Source: an uncultured Planctomycetota bacterium (GTDB lineage Bacteria; Planctomycetota; Phycisphaerae; SM23-33). Taken from it: a stretch of 49,569 nt of DNA. Shown here one piece after another: positions 48,137 to 49,569 of the stretch. The notes under the pieces were generated by a model. It saw nothing but the letters and a program-made list of their open reading frames with translations. It did not search any database and was not told the origin of the DNA. The stretch is from contig CAITIS010000103.1 of NCBI GenBank assembly GCA_903892515.1, positions 1-49,569 on the forward strand, given 5' to 3'. Each line of letters begins with the position of its first letter. Position 1 is the first letter of the stretch. The translations under genes and the position numbers were made by a program.

Positions 48137-49420
48137 ATGAGGGTTATTGTGAGGGTAAGCACCGCGCTTCTCTTGGTTCTGGCCTGCACCACGTGGGCGT
48201 GGGGAGCGGTGGTGACGTGTACGTGGACGGGCGGCGCCGCTGACAACCTGTGGACGACGGCCGGCAACTGGACTCCAAGCAGACCGGGCTATGGCAATCC
48301 GATTCTGCTGAATGACACCACGCTCAACGGCGGGGTGCCCAGCACGATCCTGGTCGGCGCCACCATGCCCTTTGGCACGGACGGCACAGACAACGGTTTG
48401 AAGATCACGACATCGCACGATATCACCTTCGCCAAGTCCGGTTCTGGCGCCGCGATGCAGATCAACAGCAACTCGACCGTGACGATTGATCCTGCCGATG
48501 GTCTGGGGCACACATATATCTTCGCCAGCAGCCCGTGTCCCACCGCGGTCAATGGCCACAGTGACCCGACCTTCGACGTTCGGGGAAGCAGCGTGATGGT
48601 CATGGACGGCGGGAGCGTCAACTTGGGCCCCACCAGCTTCACCAAGAAGGGCACCGGCACGCTGCGGTTGGGCGATGCAACCAATCCCACTTGGTATTTT
48701 GGCGTGATGGCGGGCGGCTGCAATATTCAAGCTGGCGTGCTGGAACTCAAGACCGGCGGCCTGTGGTCGGGCGCCAGCACCACTGTCAATAGCTGGGTGA
48801 ACATCTCCAGCGGCGCGACTGTCTGGTGCGAAAATGGTTCTAATAGTTCGGGGCATTGGGTCAGCTTCAAGGGCAATGGCCAGATTGTTCTGAACACGGC
48901 CTTGGACCACACCGGCACGGTCAAGACCCTGACAGGGTACGCAACCACATACGCCCCGGGTGACGTCGGCACGTCTGGGCTACTGTCGATTTATGGCAAC
49001 GTTGGGTTCACTCTGCCCAACTGGTCGGGCACCGGCTGCCCAACGGCCTGCACCATGAACGTCGATATCACCGGCAGCGGGACGACGGCCGGCACTGACT
49101 TCGATCAGTTGGCCATTTCGGGCACGGTCCAGTCCTATGATAGCGCTCTGCACCTTCTGACCAATCCTCTGGCCAGTTGCGACCTGGTGGTCAACGGCAC
49201 CGGTGCGGTGGAGGGGAACAGCTACACGTTCCTGACCTCCGGCAACAGCTTGGCGGCGGCCACGTTCAAGAGCGTCACCGTGAACAACACGGCCCTGCCG
49301 TACACGGTGGCCCCGATCGCGGGCGACCTGGGCTACCAGATCGCCTTCACTCCCGAGCCGGCGACGATGTCGCTGCTGGTTCTGGGCGGCTTGGCGATGC
49401 TGAAGCGGCGGATGCTGTAA
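48137..49420 (+). CDS. PEP-CTERM protein with autotransporter-like beta-repeat body
   Basis: The 427-residue product has a Sec signal ('ALLLVLACTTWAWG') and a body rich in Gly, Thr, Asn and Ser. Its strand-like units, such as 'WTGGAADNLWTTAGNW' and 'KKGTGTLRLGDATNP', are typical of extracellular beta-helix proteins. The tail is 'PEPATMSLLVLGGLAM' followed by LKRRML. The 'W.TAGNW.P' segment is common at the start of autotransporter-type passenger repeats. No enzymatic motif is visible. The tail is almost identical to that of the preceding PEP-CTERM protein, so the pair likely use the same sorting enzyme. Confidence 0.85.
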   Translation: MRVIVRVSTALLLVLACTTWAWGAVVTCTWTGGAADNLWTTAGNWTPSRPGYGNPILLNDTTLNGGVPSTILVGATMPFGTDGTDNGLKITTSHDITFAKSGSGAAMQINSNSTVTIDPADGLGHTYIFASSPCPTAVNGHSDPTFDVRGSSVMVMDGGSVNLGPTSFTKKGTGTLRLGDATNPTWYFGVMAGGCNIQAGVLELKTGGLWSGASTTVNSWVNISSGATVWCENGSNSSGHWVSFKGNGQIVLNTALDHTGTVKTLTGYATTYAPGDVGTSGLLSIYGNVGFTLPNWSGTGCPTACTMNVDITGSGTTAGTDFDQLAISGTVQSYDSALHLLTNPLASCDLVVNGTGAVEGNSYTFLTSGNSLAAATFKSVTVNNTALPYTVAPIAGDLGYQIAFTPEPATMSLLVLGGLAMLKRRML

Positions 49421-49461
49421 GACGCAACGGAGTTCGCGTGTGAGTGATGATTGAGTATGCA

Positions 49462-49496
49462 AGCGGGCGGTCCCATTGGGGCCGCCCGCTCTTTTT
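49462..49496 (+). terminator. Rho-independent terminator
   Basis: AGCGGGCGG and CCGCCCGCT pair around TCCCATTGGGG, followed by CTTTTTG. It lies 40 nt after the last PEP-CTERM gene. No gene is visible in the remaining bases to the window end. Confidence 0.8.
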
Positions 49497-49569
49497 GTCT
49501 GGAACTGTTTTCATTACCGTGGCACGCACCCCTCGGGCGTGAAACCGCGCGAGCAAACATCGATATAGC

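Overview
The window reads as chromosomal DNA from a high-GC planctomycete, most likely class Phycisphaerae. The support is three secreted proteins with PEP-CTERM sorting tails, one of which also carries a dockerin pair; a planctomycete-type pseudopilin; a complete ADP-heptose operon; and very many short palindromic dispersed repeats between genes. No rRNA, tRNA, CRISPR array or phage was seen. The only transposase trace is a C-terminal remnant at the left edge.

Layout. 1-1435: transposase remnant, a heptamer array, then pgsA-pgpA (phosphatidylglycerol synthesis). 1436-1924: repeat-filled gap. 1925-4546 (-): large protein joining a kinase-like N-terminus to a multi-span membrane domain. 4658-11729: overlapping addB-addA recombination nuclease genes, both with predicted Fe-S nuclease domains and both with in-frame palindromic repeat inserts. 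11865-13142: membrane PIN/TRAM protein. 13166-14824: aldo/keto reductase flanked on both sides by the same two repeat families. 14851-17077 (-): four-gene cluster ending in acpS, including an acidic DUF2007-like protein and an arginine-rich small protein. 17261-19290: lipoprotein hydrolase, soluble histidine kinase (-), small unknown. 19481-22048: three-gene ABC-2 exporter. 22611-24341: secreted beta-lactamase-fold hydrolase. 24513-24785 (-): Nfu-type Fe-S scaffold. 25128-27674: PEP-CTERM HAF-repeat protein and pseudopilin. 27906-29505: rpmE and prfA.

29631-35474: a small unknown and a quinol-type nitric oxide reductase (-) diverge from a DtxR-family regulator-feoA-feoB operon, joining NO detoxification and ferrous iron uptake across one 177-bp control region with two palindromes. 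35475-35943 is a repeat island. 35944-39886 (-): dnaG, a sugar isomerase-like TIM barrel and a Gfo/Idh/MocA oxidoreductase. 39965-40347 is a tandem duplication of a palindromic element. 40427-44461: hldE-gmhA-gmhB and a secreted cyclase-like repeat protein, tightly coupled. 44572-49420: a DUF1015 protein and two more PEP-CTERM proteins.

The most unusual signal is the repeat population. Several families of about 50-220 bp elements with terminal inverted repeats, and no transposase of their own, occupy most larger gaps. Members of the same families also sit in frame inside addB, addA and gmhB, adding about 30-40 residues to otherwise conserved enzymes. This resembles the protein-invading palindromic elements known from Rickettsia.
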